64,000 nucleotides of DNA, taken from the NCBI GenBank assembly GCA_015039365.1, contig WION01000172.1, forward strand, positions 1 through 64,000, in the 5' to 3' direction. The notes under the pieces are model-generated. The model did not search any database and was not told the DNA's origin. It saw only the letters and a program-made list of their open reading frames with translations. The position numbers were made by a program, and so were the translations under genes. Of the stretch, positions 43,488-54,763 are shown one piece after another; position 1 is the stretch's first letter, and each line of letters begins with the position of its first letter. This DNA is from Amanita rubescens. Its lineage: Eukaryota > Basidiomycota > Agaricomycetes > Agaricales > Amanitaceae.

Positions 43488-45164
43488 TTACCTCCTTGGG
43501 TCGATTTCTACGAAATGCTTTAAGAACTTGCCCCAAATCGGAACGTTATCTGCTTCTCCCTTGGCCACCACCCACATTATTCTTCCTACACCATCTTCCC
43601 AACTCAGAGGTGTCTCCTCGCCTTCCCTTCCAACCATCCTCATCCACTCTGGGTCTGCACTCATGTACCCCGGATCAACCGTGTTCATCGCCACATGACC
43701 TTCTTTCCAAGCCTGGCGAGCCTCCGTCTCAGTGAGCATATTAAGCGCGGCTTTCGACATGTTGGTATGCACATGGTGACCGTTCTTGGCCTGATGATTC
43801 ATATACCGCTCCGGCAACCCTTCACGCGATGAGACGTTGACGATGTAACCTGATGGCTTCATTGGCAACGAATCGGTGACAGGCCGCGGTTCTGGATCCG
43901 ATGGTGAGCGTCTCATGTACGGAATGAGCTCTCTGATGAGAATAAACGGGACAAATGTGTTCACGCTGTGAGCGGAGATGACGTCTTCATACGGTATCTC
44001 CGACATGCGTTGTACCCAAGACGATTGTCGTTCTGGGTTTGGAATGGCATTGTTCTCTGTGAGGAGGCGATCAGATTGGCCGCCCCGTAAACGTGCGGTA
44101 TAATCGGCGGCACCATCTTGAACCATGACATCATTATCATCAGATGAGCTCGTCAACAACCATTCACGACGGATTTGACTCTCTTCCTGCTCGATAGAGT
44201 CTGTCAATGTTTGAGCTGCATTGTTGATCAGGATGTCCAGTTTGTTCGTTTCCCAATCGTGAAGACACCCGACAATGGCTTTTATGAGTGCAAACACGTC
44301 CTTGGCAGACCTGAAGTCGGCGCCCATGATCCGCAGCCTGGATAACCACTGTGCCGCGTCGTGTTCATTTTGATATCTTTCCATGGCGTCACGCGGATAA
44401 CGGGTTGAGATAGCGACGTTGGCGCCGCAACGAAGAAGACGAAGAGCAGTATGAAAGCCCAAGTTAACCCTGCCACCGGTAACGACCGCCGATTTTCCGT
44501 GAAGATCGAGGTTGGAGGGAAGAGAAATAGCGGATGACGATATGTTGAACTCTCCGCACGAATGGCACAGGGACGGGTAGAGGCGATGAGACTGAATGAA
44601 TCTAAACCTGCAGATGTAGCAGATCCTGGTCAGCTTCTTGGCATCTGTCAAAAGCGCGTTGCGCAAGTGAGGTCCAAGCTCGAGTTGGGACTGGACGATA
44701 TCCTGTATTTGATCCGCACCATCGGTTTTAAATCTCATCTGCGGTAGTTGGAGGTATCGGAGGACTTTGAGCGCGGCACGATAATCGTCATCAGAAGGCA
44801 CCATGTGCGGCGGTATGCTACTCCGATCGCCATCCAAGTTATCGTGCTTGAGATTGGCTAGGTAGCTTTTGATGTTAGCCACGATGTTCGCGTATCGCAT
44901 GCGGGCGACAGCAATGGGAACGTCAGGCACATCCTTGCTGATCTCGCGCGCGATGGCGTCTGCTCTTCTAGGTAGGCAGGAAGCGAGAAGACTAGGAATC
45001 CCTTTCCCTGTGCGGCACAGGGCCTGATCTTGTAAGAGACGGGCGGCGACGAGCGAGGGCGGCTGTGATTCAAGGAATGAATTGCAAGCATCAAGCGATG
45101 TCAATGGGATGTCCATAATACTGACGTAATCGGCAAGATCTATTATTTGACATGGACTTTCCAC
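43488..45164 (-). CDS. Short-chain dehydrogenase with N-terminal zinc-ribbon-like extension
   Basis: A single exon of 558 residues. The first ~200 residues include a CYIC..CHSC pair (two CxxC motifs, residues ~180-205) that could bind zinc. The SDR domain follows: cofactor loop AVVTGGRVNLG, ILINNAAQTLTDS, and the ending NTVDPGYMS. The usual YxxxK is HTNMSKAALN here, with Thr at the Tyr position. Related bacterial and plant SDRs carry the same HTNM-KAALN form, so this is a family trait and not a local mutation. Substrate unknown. It is convergent with eL20 and divergent from the SDR cluster at 45262 onward. Confidence 0.85.
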   Translation of the reverse strand: MESPCQIIDLADYVSIMDIPLTSLDACNSFLESQPPSLVAARLLQDQALCRTGKGIPSLLASCLPRRADAIAREISKDVPDVPIAVARMRYANIVANIKSYLANLKHDNLDGDRSSIPPHMVPSDDDYRAALKVLRYLQLPQMRFKTDGADQIQDIVQSQLELGPHLRNALLTDAKKLTRICYICRFRFIQSHRLYPSLCHSCGEFNISSSAISLPSNLDLHGKSAVVTGGRVNLGFHTALRLLRCGANVAISTRYPRDAMERYQNEHDAAQWLSRLRIMGADFRSAKDVFALIKAIVGCLHDWETNKLDILINNAAQTLTDSIEQEESQIRREWLLTSSSDDNDVMVQDGAADYTARLRGGQSDRLLTENNAIPNPERQSSWVQRMSEIPYEDVISAHSVNTFVPFILIRELIPYMRRSPSDPEPRPVTDSLPMKPSGYIVNVSSREGLPERYMNHQAKNGHHVHTNMSKAALNMLTETEARQAWKEGHVAMNTVDPGYMSADPEWMRMVGREGEETPLSWEDGVGRIMWVVAKGEADNVPIWGKFLKHFVEIDPRR

Positions 45165-45261
45165 CCGACGTTAACGGGCCGCCCGTCATCCAGAAACTCA
45201 GATAGTGTCGATTAAATGATGGCATATGGCATCTGGTGCCTCATCCACTGCCAGGCACCAG

Positions 45262-46427
45262 ATGAGCGCTCTCCGACGTGTTGCAATAGTCACCAGCGCC
45301 GCCTCCGGAATTGGAAAGGCAATCGCCCTCAGACTTGCTAGAGATGGCCTGAATGTAACATTGAATGATCTGCCTGGATCACTCAGCAGACTGAAAGACG
45401 TGGCAAATCTGGCGTCGAAACACGGTGTCGATACTGCTCTAGTTCCAGGGGACGTCTCATCTGAATCAGACGTGGAGAAGATGGTCGATGACACTGTCAA
45501 GCGTTTCGGTGGTCTTGATGCTGTTCGTTCTCTCAATTGTTTAGCAGCCCATGCGCCTATTAACCTGAGGCCATACCAGATGATATCAAATGCAGGTATA
45601 GCGGAGGGACGACTAATTACAATAGATGAAGGTACATATCTCCCTGCATTTATGTTATTTTATTTTACGCATGACTTGGCACAGTAACTACGGAGCAATG
45701 GGACAGGATGTTTGCCGTCCATGCGCGAGGCACTTTTCTGTGCTACAAGTATGCTATTCGACAAATGATCCACCAAGGACGTGGAGGTCGTATTGTAGGA
45801 GCATCCTCAATGGCAGGTTTGAAGGGACAGCCCTACTTGCGGTCATTACTCTGCCGCTAAATTTGCCATTCGAAGCTTGACGCAAGCTGTTGGTGAGTTT
45901 AAAATTCGTTGTTGTTTTTTTTTTTTGTTGACCAACAGGCTCACGACTTACCTCACAGCTCAGGAAGTAGGAAAACACGGTATCACTGTCAACGCATACG
46001 CCCCCGGTACGTGCTTTGTCTTGGAATGCGGCATGAATTTCACAGCGCAATTTCAAGGTTTAATCAACACACCGATGAGTCAGTAATTGATAGTCGTGAC
46101 AATGATTAACTGATTCTTATTTTAATCCAGTTAATGAGCTCGATGAACGAGTGCGAAGCGCGTTGCAGGAGGTAATTTTGTTTTATGATTTCATTCTAGG
46201 TTGTGATTTTGATACAGTTTAAAAGGTAGTGAAGACGAGGTCCGCGGTGGGCTATGAAGGGCAACCAGAGGATGTAGCGAACGTTGTTTCCTTTTTGGTC
46301 CTCGAGAAGTCTGGTTATATCACTGGTCAAACGGTTAGTTTTGTTCAAATGCCGTTTACAGAAATTCAGAATTGACCTGGGCCCTCCCTTCCAGATATCA
46401 GTCGACGGCGGGTGGCATATGAGTTGA
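45262..46427 (+). pseudogene. SDR cluster copy 1 (acetoin/diacetyl reductase-like), one frameshift
   Basis: The start is MSALRRVAIVTSAASGIGKA (note Ser where a Gly is usual in the TGxxxGIG loop). An intron with a GTTCGT donor leads to MISNAGIAEG, then VTTEQWDRMFAVHARGTFLC and GGRIVGASSMAG. Near 45836 one base must be dropped to continue with GHYSAAKFAIRSLTQAVG (YxxxK active site). Later exons read EVGKHGITVNAYAPG, LINTPM, EGQPEDVANVVSFLV and end SVDGGWHMS at 46427. Apart from that single break it matches intact copy 4. Confidence 0.7.
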
Positions 46428-46576
46428 AATCGGTAGCTAGATTACGCAGAAACGTTGTGACGTGACCACCGAAGTCCCAGTAAGGTGTCCTCCGTACTTA
46501 CCGGAAGTACTCATAAGTTGACTGATGGCCAATCAACCAAATAGACCAACGTCCTTCTCATCCACTTTCCACCGAT

Positions 46577-47712
46577 ATGAACGCTCCCAGACGTGTCGCA
46601 ATAGTAACCGGCGCTGCCTCAGGCATCGGAAAAGCAATCGCCCTCAGACTCGCTGGCGATGGCTTCAACTATAGCATTGAACGATCTCCCCGGGTCACTC
46701 GATAAGCTAAAAGAGGTTGCTGATCTGGCCTCACAGCAGTGGCATTGACACTATTTTGGTTCCAGGGGATGTCTCATCCGAAGCAGATGTGGAGAAGATG
46801 GTTGACGATACTGTTAAACATTTCGGCGGTCTTGACGCGGTTCGACCTCTCAATCGGCAGGAAATGAATGCCTGTTAATAGAAATCAGTATTATCAGATG
46901 ATAGCCAATGCAGGTATACTAGAACGACGACAAGTTACACTAGTCGAGAGTGCGTACCTCCTTGCAATACATATTTTTCGATGGGCCAACGACGACTCGG
47001 CTCAGTGACGACGGAACAATGGGACCGGATGTTCGCAGTCAATGCACGGGGAACTTTTCTGTGTTACAAATATGCAGTCCGACAAATGATCCAGCAAGGA
47101 CGTGGAGGACGCATTGTAGGCGCATCATCAGTAGCGGGTCTGAGGGGATCGCCGCTGTGGCCTCATTACTCTGCGACCAAATTTGCCATCCGAGGCCTGA
47201 CGCAAGCAGTTGGTTGGTCTTGGCTTGTTCAGTGGACCGATAAACAGCTTACAGCCTGAACAGCTCAGGAAGTGGGAAAACATGGAATTACGGTCAATGC
47301 ATATGCTCCTGGTAAGTTTTGAACTCCAACTCCAGCATCACGCTTTCATGATGTAATGTTAAGGGTTAATCAACACACCGATGAGTCAGTAATACCTAGT
47401 TATGATTGCAATGAATTGATTATGATCTAGTTGCAGCCGAAGGGACACTTACAAGCGCACAGCGGGAGGTTCTTCGTTTCGTCATACTCATTCTGCATTG
47501 AAAACTTGACAAATTGTTAAAGGCATTTAGATCAAGGACTGCATTAGGCCACGAAGGGGAGCCAGAGGATGTAGCAAACTGTTGTCTCTTTCCTTGTCTC
47601 GGAGAAGGCTGGATATATCACTGGTCAAGCGGTCAGTTTTCCTCCATAGGCAGTTTATAGAAATTGAAATCTCTTCCAGATACCAGTCAACGGCGGGTCG
47701 GATATGAATTGA
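46577..47712 (+). pseudogene. SDR cluster copy 2, several frameshifts
   Basis: The start MNAPRRVAIVTGAASGIG is normal. The frame breaks near 46670 (AACTATAGC versus AACGTAGC in copy 3) and near 46738 (CAGCAGTGGC versus CAGCACGGC). Downstream VTTEQWDRMFAVNARGTFLC, GGRIVGASSVAGLRGSP and PHYSATKFAIRGLTQAV are intact, as is EVGKHGITVNAYAPG. The C-terminal exon lies near 47680-47712. Non-functional unless these are sequence errors. Confidence 0.7.
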
Positions 47713-47880
47713 AACGGACAAAGTAACGTTAAATCGGATAGCCAGATGTCCTGGGTCTCACACTACGGATCATAATAACCGTCGTGCACAATGTCATTCT
47801 GCCTTGTAATATACATGTTAAAAACTTGAATTGCAGCTGTCTGTCCTGCCAATCGATTAAGAACGATCAACATCTGTTAA

Positions 47881-48170
47881 CAGATGATAGTTAATGCTGG
47901 TATAGCCGACCCAAAACTGGTTGCGGTAGCTGATAGTGAGTATTTCGCTGTATCTAGTAAACGATATCTTGACGAACGCCAATGACTCGGCACATTGACG
48001 GCGAAGCTGTAGGACCGGATATTCGCGATACACGCGTGGCATTCTTTCTGTGCTACGAGCATGGATTTGAAGGGACAACCTTACCGGGCATCACTCCGCG
48101 GCCAAATCTGCCATGTAAGGTTTGGCGCACGTATCTGGGTTCGTTTTGTCGATAAGCAGTCCCACGTCCG
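47881..48170 (+). pseudogene. Truncated SDR cluster fragment
   Basis: It begins with the second-exon sequence ATGATAGTTAATGCTGGTAT and keeps eroded pieces of the middle exon (..TTTCTGTGCTACGAGCATGGATTTGAAGGG.., CACTCCGCGGCCAAATC). The Rossmann start and the C-terminus are missing, and an internal deletion joins two normally separate parts. Closest by eye to copy 4 (GCCGACCC.. after NAG). Confidence 0.65.
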
Positions 48171-48801
48171 TCCTCGTAGGTCAGGCACCTGTGGGATGAG
48201 ACGAATCGATACTCACGTTGGCCAAATATCATCGGAGTCGATGGTGTCGAGCTGGTCAACATTGCCGTTGTACCGGATATAATCAGGAAATGTACCAGCA
48301 GCTTTATCAGCCAGTTACAGACTAAGAGGCGCCATGTGGATAGGCGAACCATGAACAAGGACATGTGAATGTGAAGGAAAGGGGGTGCGATACCAGTAGG
48401 TTTCTTCAAACCTTTCAAAGCAGACTGGGCAACTTCCATGCTATCGGCATCGGGATTTTTTTCAGAAGGTCGCATTAGACATACGCACGGTCAACGTGAC
48501 AATAAAACATACCACACTGATGGACCACTTCTCGAGGAGCTAGGCACGAACTTTGTCAGCACGTGACGTCTGCGTTCTCTGTGCTTTCGTTTCATCATAC
48601 CCGTTCTAGATTGAGATTGTCAGTGTGAGTCGTGAATCTATATTTTTTAATGGAAATGAAAACGAGGTTCATAGTAGCCTGCGACGAGCATTATTTCAAT
48701 TTTTTTTCTTCATCACTACAGAAATGACATCCCTTTCTAATTGGAGGTGTTTGGTCGGCTACTAATCAGGCCTTCAGGTGTCTCTTGCACTTTCCATCGA
48801 C

Positions 48802-49928
48802 ATGAGTGCTCCCCGACGTGTCACAATAGTAACGGGCGCTGCCTCAGGCATTGGAAAAGCAATCGCGCTCAAACTTGCCAGCGATGGATTCAACGTAGCG
48901 TTGAATGATCTGCCCGGATCACTCGACAAGCTAAAAGAGGTTGCTGATCTGGCCTCACAGCACGGCGTTGACACTATTTTGGTCCCTGGAGACGTCTCAT
49001 CTGAAGTAGATGTGGAGAGGATGGTTGACGACTACTGTTAAACATTTCGGTGGTCTTGACGCGGTTCGTTCTCCCAATCAGCCAATGCATCCCTATTAGT
49101 AGAAAGCACATCAGATGATAGCCAATGCAGGTATAGCAGAAGAACGACCGGTTACACTAGATGAGAGTGCGTATCTCCCTGAACTATTCGACGCCTTGAA
49201 CGACTCGGCGCAGTGACGACGGAACAATGGGACCAGGATGTTCGCCGTCAATGCACGCGGCACTTTTCTGTGCTACAAATATGCGATCCGACAAATGATT
49301 CAGCAAGGACGCGGAGGACGCATTGTAGGCGCATCATCAGCAGCGGGTCTGAAGGGATCACCTCGGTGGCCTCATTACTCTGCGACCAAATTTGCCATCC
49401 GAGGTTTGACGCAGGCAGTTGGTGGGTCTTAGCCCATTCTGCAAGGCTGCAAATAACGTACGTCGATTAGCCCAGGAAGTGGGAAAACATGGTATTACGG
49501 TCAATGCATATGCCCCTGGTAAGGATTTGAGCTTCAACCGCAGAATCATCCTCTCAAGATGCAATTTTCAGGGTTAATAAATACACCAATGAGTCTGTTA
49601 TGCTTAGCTGTGATCACAATGAACTGATTCTCATCTTGTCTCAGTTGAAGCGATTCCAAGTGCGACGCGGGAGGTTCTTTTTTCTCATCATGTTTGTTCC
49701 GGATCGGGATTTTGACCAATTGTTAAAGTTATTGTTGAAGGACAAACAGCGCATTAGGCTATGAAGGGCAACCAGAGGATGTAGCGAACCTTGTCTCCTT
49801 TCTTGTCTCGGAGAAAGCTGGATATATAACTGGTCAAGCGGTCAGTTTTTTTCATCGGCGGTATATGAAAAATTGAAATTGTCCTCTCGACTAGATATCC
49901 ATCGACGGCGGATCAGTATATGAATTGA
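48802..49928 (+). pseudogene. SDR cluster copy 3, two or more frameshifts
   Basis: The first exon is nearly perfect (MSAPRRVTIVTGAASGIGKA to DVSSEVDVERMVDD). An extra base near 49030 (GACGACTACTG for GACGATACTG) then gives a stop. A second inserted base near 49230 (GGGACCAGGATG for GGGACCGGATG) breaks the next exon. PHYSATKFAIRGLTQAVG, EVGKHGITVNAYAPG and the C-terminal exon ending 49928 remain. Confidence 0.7.
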
Positions 49929-50232
49929 AACAGACAAAGTAACATGTTAAATCGGTTCCTCTCAGACGACGAATCGTAATAGCCGTTGTGCGCGCCATTT
50001 TTGTAATATACAAGAAACCTTGAATTGTCATGTCTATAACTTGACGATATCTGACGGAGAATCCTGATCTCACAGACGGGTACTTGTGATTCAAGGAACG
50101 ACGCGCAGTCTGCGGCTAGTCTAAAAGCGCTATGGGTAATCGGCACGGTCATGGTACTCGATCTATAAATATAGCACGATCCATCGCTGATGGCATATAG
50201 TCCAACGTCCATCTCTTGCCTTTTCCATCTCC

Positions 50233-51373
50233 ATGAGTTCGCCTCGACGAATCGCAATAGTAACTGGGGCTGCCTCCGGCATCGGAAAAGCAATCGCGCT
50301 TAAACTTGCCAGCGATGGCTTCAACGTGGCATTGAACGATCTACCCAGATCACTCGACAAGTTGAACGATGTCGCCGCTTTGGCCTCACAGCACGGTGTC
50401 GACACCATTTTGGTTCCAGGAGACGTCTCCTCTGAATCAGATGTAGAGAAGATAATCAACGACACTGTCAAACATTTCGGTGGTCTTGACGCCGTTCGTC
50501 CTACCAATCGCTTGATACTAATAGCCAATGCCTGTTAATCTCTTTCATCTCAGATGATAGCGAATGCAGGTGTAGCCGACCCAGAACCGGTTCCGGTAGC
50601 TGATAGTGAGCATCACCATATGATATTCCGATGACGCCAATGACTCGGCGCAGTGAAGGCGGAGCGATGGGACCGGATGTTCGCGGTCCATGTTCGCGGC
50701 ACTTTTCTGTGCTACAAGTATGCCGCCCGACAAATGATCCAGCAAGGACGTGGAGGACGCATTGTAGGCGCATCCTCAGTATTGGGTCTACAGGGACTGG
50801 CCTACGCGGCCCATTACTCTGCGTCCAAATTTGCTATCCGAGGTTTGACGCAAGCTGTTGGTGCGTCTAAATTTGTTTTCTCGACCAGCGGGCAGCTCAC
50901 GTCCCACGGGACAGCCCAGGAAGTAGGAAAACATGGCATTACCGTCAATGCATACGCTCCGGGTATGTTGTTCTTTAACTCGAAATGCAGCATACTCTCA
51001 TGATGCAATTTTCAGGTTTAATTGATACGCCGATGAGTCAGTACTTGTGATCGCGATGACCCGATTCTTCATCTTGCTTCAGTTGATGGGCTGGGCGATC
51101 GTAGTCGCAACGGATTACGGGAGGTGACTTTGTTTTATTTATACTCGTTCTAGATCATGTTTTTTACGCATTGTGAGAGGCGGTGAAAACAAAGTCCGCA
51201 ATAGGCCATGAAGGGCGACCAGAGGATGTAGCGAACATTGTCTCTTTCCTTGTCTCAGAGAAGTCTAGCTATATCACGGGTCAAGCAGTCAGTTTTTCTA
51301 TCCGCGGTTTATGAAATATTTGAAATTGACTTCCTTCCAGATATCGGTGGATGGCGGATGGCATATGAGTTGA
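50233..51373 (+). CDS. SDR cluster copy 4, apparently intact acetoin/diacetyl reductase-like SDR
   Basis: Exons join in frame through seven short introns: MSSPRRIAIVTGAASGIGKA..KHFGGLDA; MIANAGVADPEPVPVAD; RMFAVHVRGTFLCYKYAARQ, AAHYSASKFAIRGLTQAVG (YxxxK); QEVGKHGITVNAYAPG; LIDTPM; IDGLGDRSRNGLRE; AIGHEGRPEDVANIVSFLV..ITGQA; ISVDGGWHMS, stop at 51373. Cofactor loop TGxxxGIG, NAG, Ser (ASS) and YxxxK are all present. Family members are NAD(P)H-dependent oxidoreductases, often annotated diacetyl/acetoin reductase; the true substrate is unknown. The only copy of the cluster without a break. Confidence 0.8.
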
Positions 51374-51750
51374 AACAGCGTCCTCTCAAATTACGGATCA
51401 TGATAACTGTCGTGCAAGATGCCATTCTGTGCTCTAGTATACATGTTGATTTAACCGATTGCCATGTCTGTAACATCAGATATCTGCGATATATTTGGTG
51501 CGACTGAGCTCCTGGGTCTAATTGAAAATATGACGTCTTTGATGATTTGCGCGATAAGTCCGTGCTGGGCTTCAATAGCGATCTTCGTGCTGATACCTTC
51601 GTTCAACGAATAGAATTCGGGAGTAAAAGGGGTAAACGCACCTATCTTTCGCACTCTTTTCAAGTTGGTTCTCTTCCTTCTTTTTCTCGTCCTTATCCTA
51701 ATATAAGGTATCATAAATCAATGGCGAGGACGACGAAAGCAGAACAAACC

Positions 51751-52891
51751 TTAGAATGCTGAAGGTTCTTTGTCCTTCAAAGATGGGATTTGAGGCTGTG
51801 TGTTGGCGACATTCGTCTGAGCGCGACTCAACTTCTGATGGAGATCGGACAGTTGCGAAACAGCGTATGCCCTATTCTATACACAGTTGGAATTTTAAAG
51901 CTAATCCTGAAGAAAAATGAAGGGAGACGCACAGATATCAGAGGACTCTGGCTAAGCGTGTTGACCCAGTACTTGTTCCACAGCATCGCAAGGATGTCAT
52001 TGTCAAGACTGGACTTGAAGATCTCAACATTCAACTGGTAGTACTGATTAGCGTGTACTCCAAAGTCCTCGATCTTGTTGAGAGGTATAGACTGATATTC
52101 CGAGCTCGATGCGTTGGCAGGCGTGTAGTTTTCCGGGTAAGTACGGAAAGCTCCAATGTCGACTTTGCCAGCAGAGATGGTACGGTTGGGATCGACCTAA
52201 GACAACGCATTCATGATGTAATCAAAGGAGGCGGTGAATTAAAACGCACGACAACAGCCACAAAGGGGTCTTGATACGATTGGTTATTCAATTGTGTATT
52301 AACATCAATCCCAGACAGCCAACAGCCGTATCCTGGGTGAGAATGGTACCATCCGATAGCATTCTCAGGCCTCCCAACCTGAATCGGAATCAGAATGTGT
52401 AAAACGACCGCAAATTGTGCGATATACCTTCTTGCTATTTTCCAGATACTCGACCATATACTCGTAAGCCTCACTCGCCGCATTTACACGCGTTTCTGTG
52501 CCTTGAACGGGAAGCGCGAACGAGTCCATGACTACAATCGAATCGCCCACGACTTTGCCCTGCATAAGACCCATAATCTCTTGGGGTACACCAGAACGCG
52601 CGTGGATCACCTATCTGACGTGAATCACAGTGATTTTACTGATATCATAGTAGAAGGCACCATCTTGATCAATGCTACGGCTGAAATCTTGCATGACTTG
52701 AAATAATGAGGGCTTATGATGCCTTAGACGTTGTCGCAGATGAAACAGTATGGTGCTCACTCGTTCTTCCAAGGGGCTTCTTGATTAATCCGCTTATCTT
52801 GATCCGGATTGAATCTATATATCTCATCTTGAGGCGATATCTCCAAGATATTGTTTTCCAGTGAGAATGATTTGAGTGCCGTCTGGGACAT
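51751..52891 (-). CDS. CSN5: COP9 signalosome subunit 5 (JAMM deneddylase)
   Basis: Six exons (52891-52761, 52712-52661, 52610-52428, 52378-52250, 52196-51933, 51876-51751) encode 294 residues with all phases matching. It opens [19 protein letters not shown], then [44 protein letters not shown]. The JAMM zinc motif is complete: Glu in QEIMG, then [28 protein letters not shown] and [16 protein letters not shown] follow. CSN5 is the catalytic subunit that removes NEDD8 from cullins. The C-terminal tail is somewhat shorter than in many fungal homologues. Confidence 0.93.
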
Positions 52892-53630
52892 GACGAACTA
52901 GGAAGAAGCGTTTGTTTGCCATCGACTTGCAAACCAAACATAAAGCGTCATGTGGTGGGAATTCTGCCGCCATTTAACTTGATAAAGTAGTTGGAGTCAG
53001 TCCAAGATCGTATCAAGAAAAGACGTAATATGAGGTTCTTGCATTACTATCGCCCTCTAAATCACACTGACATGAATGAAAATGTCCTACCATTAGGCAT
53101 GAACCTGCCACTGCCAGTGGTATACCGGGCTATCCTAGAAGGCTCGAAGTGAATTGTCGCTAAGTTGTATGTAATGGTTATGTTGTTTCATGGACGTTCT
53201 CAGCCTCGTGTTTCAGGTCCTCACTTGTTATGGTCACATTTGGCAACTGCCATTCTGATTCGCGCGGCCATCAACTGACGGGCGCTGAACCCGCACTGCA
53301 ATTTGGTCGTCATGTTATGTAACATGCTCAGGTCGCTTTTCCAATGTTGCCGCAGAGACACCAGCTAACTCAGAACTTTTAGCAGAAAGCATGGAGATGG
53401 AACCAAAGAAATCAAGAACGCGGCACTACAGTCCGCGCAAAGAGAGTCTTCTGTACGTACTGGCTCAATTGTTTCATATACCCACTCCATCAGTCCATCA
53501 TCCAATATAGGGTCTTCAGATCGCAATCAGGGGGCCTAAACCCTATTCACTCACACCCGTGATACATGCCCTATAAAGTCGCCCACTATATCTCCGAACC
53601 TTATCCTTCCTCCTTTTCGCGCTCTCTACC
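52892..53630. other. Divergent intergenic region between CSN5 and PLAC8 copy 1
   Basis: No supported gene. It must hold two divergent promoters; a TATAAAG-like sequence (53571) lies about 60 bp upstream of the PLAC8 start. Confidence 0.4.
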
Positions 53631-54214
53631 ATGTACCAAGACAAACAGCCTCAGCCTGTCCAAGGCATGACCGTTGCGCCTGGTGGAAACAGGAACTCGA
53701 AGAACCTTCCTTACAACTCGTCAGGAAAGCGCGAATGGAGCCATGGCCTCTGTGACTGCTTCAGCGATTGCGGCACTTGTATGTTTTTTGTAATATCGGA
53801 ACCCCCATCAAGCTCATTCGCTTTTTATAGGCTGCTTTGCCTGGTTCTGCCCATGCATGGTTTACGCACAGGTCAAAAAGCGTGTCGATCACTTGAATCA
53901 GTACGGTAGTCCTGAGGCCCACCGCGGTGGTAGTGGTTGCGACGGCGACTGCATGCTCTGGTGCTGCCTTCAATCGTTCTTGGGTGCCGGTTGGGTTCTC
54001 CAGGTAATATCTACGGCGTGATATTCTATTCCGGAACTTATCCGCTCTGCACCAGATATCAAACCGAGGCGCCGTCCGCGGTCGTTATAACATTGACGGT
54101 GGTTGTTTCGGTGACTGCATGTCCGCGTGTTGCTGTACTGCCATGTGCGCTCACACAAGAGAGCCGCGAGATCGATTTGGAGGAACGTACCTTGACCGGC
54201 GCTTAAACAATTAG
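53631..54214 (+). CDS. PLAC8-type cysteine-rich protein, copy 1
   Basis: Exons 53631-53778, 53831-54003 and 54056-54214 read about 159 residues: APGGNRNSKNLPYNSSGKRE, WSHGLCDCFSDCGTC, CFAWFCPCMVYAQVKKRVDH, GDCMLWCCLQSFLGAGWVLQ and SNRGAVRGRYNIDGGCFGDC. PLAC8 proteins are small membrane-associated Cys-rich proteins linked to cell size, cadmium resistance or channels in other eukaryotes. Compared with copy 2 the end is out of frame. Dropping one base near 54145 would give the usual CALTQESREIDLEE ending at 54206, so a recent frameshift or a base error has replaced the last ~20 residues. Confidence 0.75.
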
Positions 54215-54763
54215 CATTTCTCTGTCCGTTTACGAATCGCGATGACTTTTTTTGTTACTTTCTACTGCCATGTACAGCCTTTAAGTCTTCTGTACAATCA
54301 CACTATGCTGTGTTTTGATAGTCAATCTACTCTGTTATATAGTCAAGTTGACAATACGACAAACGAATGCCATTGGCTGCTGCCTCATTGACGCCAAGTG
54401 ATACTATATCATTTTTATTATTTTCTCCGCTGATGACCCGGATTCACGTAAAGTTCTTTCGGAAGCGATTGAGTGCGGACATGCTATTTGAACCGATTGA
54501 CGAGCCTTACAACGGAAAAATGAAGCTCAAATGTATCAGTAGTACTTTTGATCTCTCCTCCGATAATATGACAGGATTCGAAAGCTCGTCTAGTTAAATG
54601 CGCAGAGTGAAATCAAATTGCATCAAAACATGATAAGCATCTCAGGGTCTCATGAACACGCCTCATTTCACTCCAATCAAACCTTGAGAAAGTAATATAT
54701 AGAGTCGTCCCACCGTAATTCCGCTGTGGTCCAACGTTCAATCTCTGAAACCGGGCTTTGACA

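Noticed and set aside
48053..48475. 140-residue minus-strand frame
   Set aside because: Overlaps the SDR fragment on the other strand and shows no family features or splice signals.
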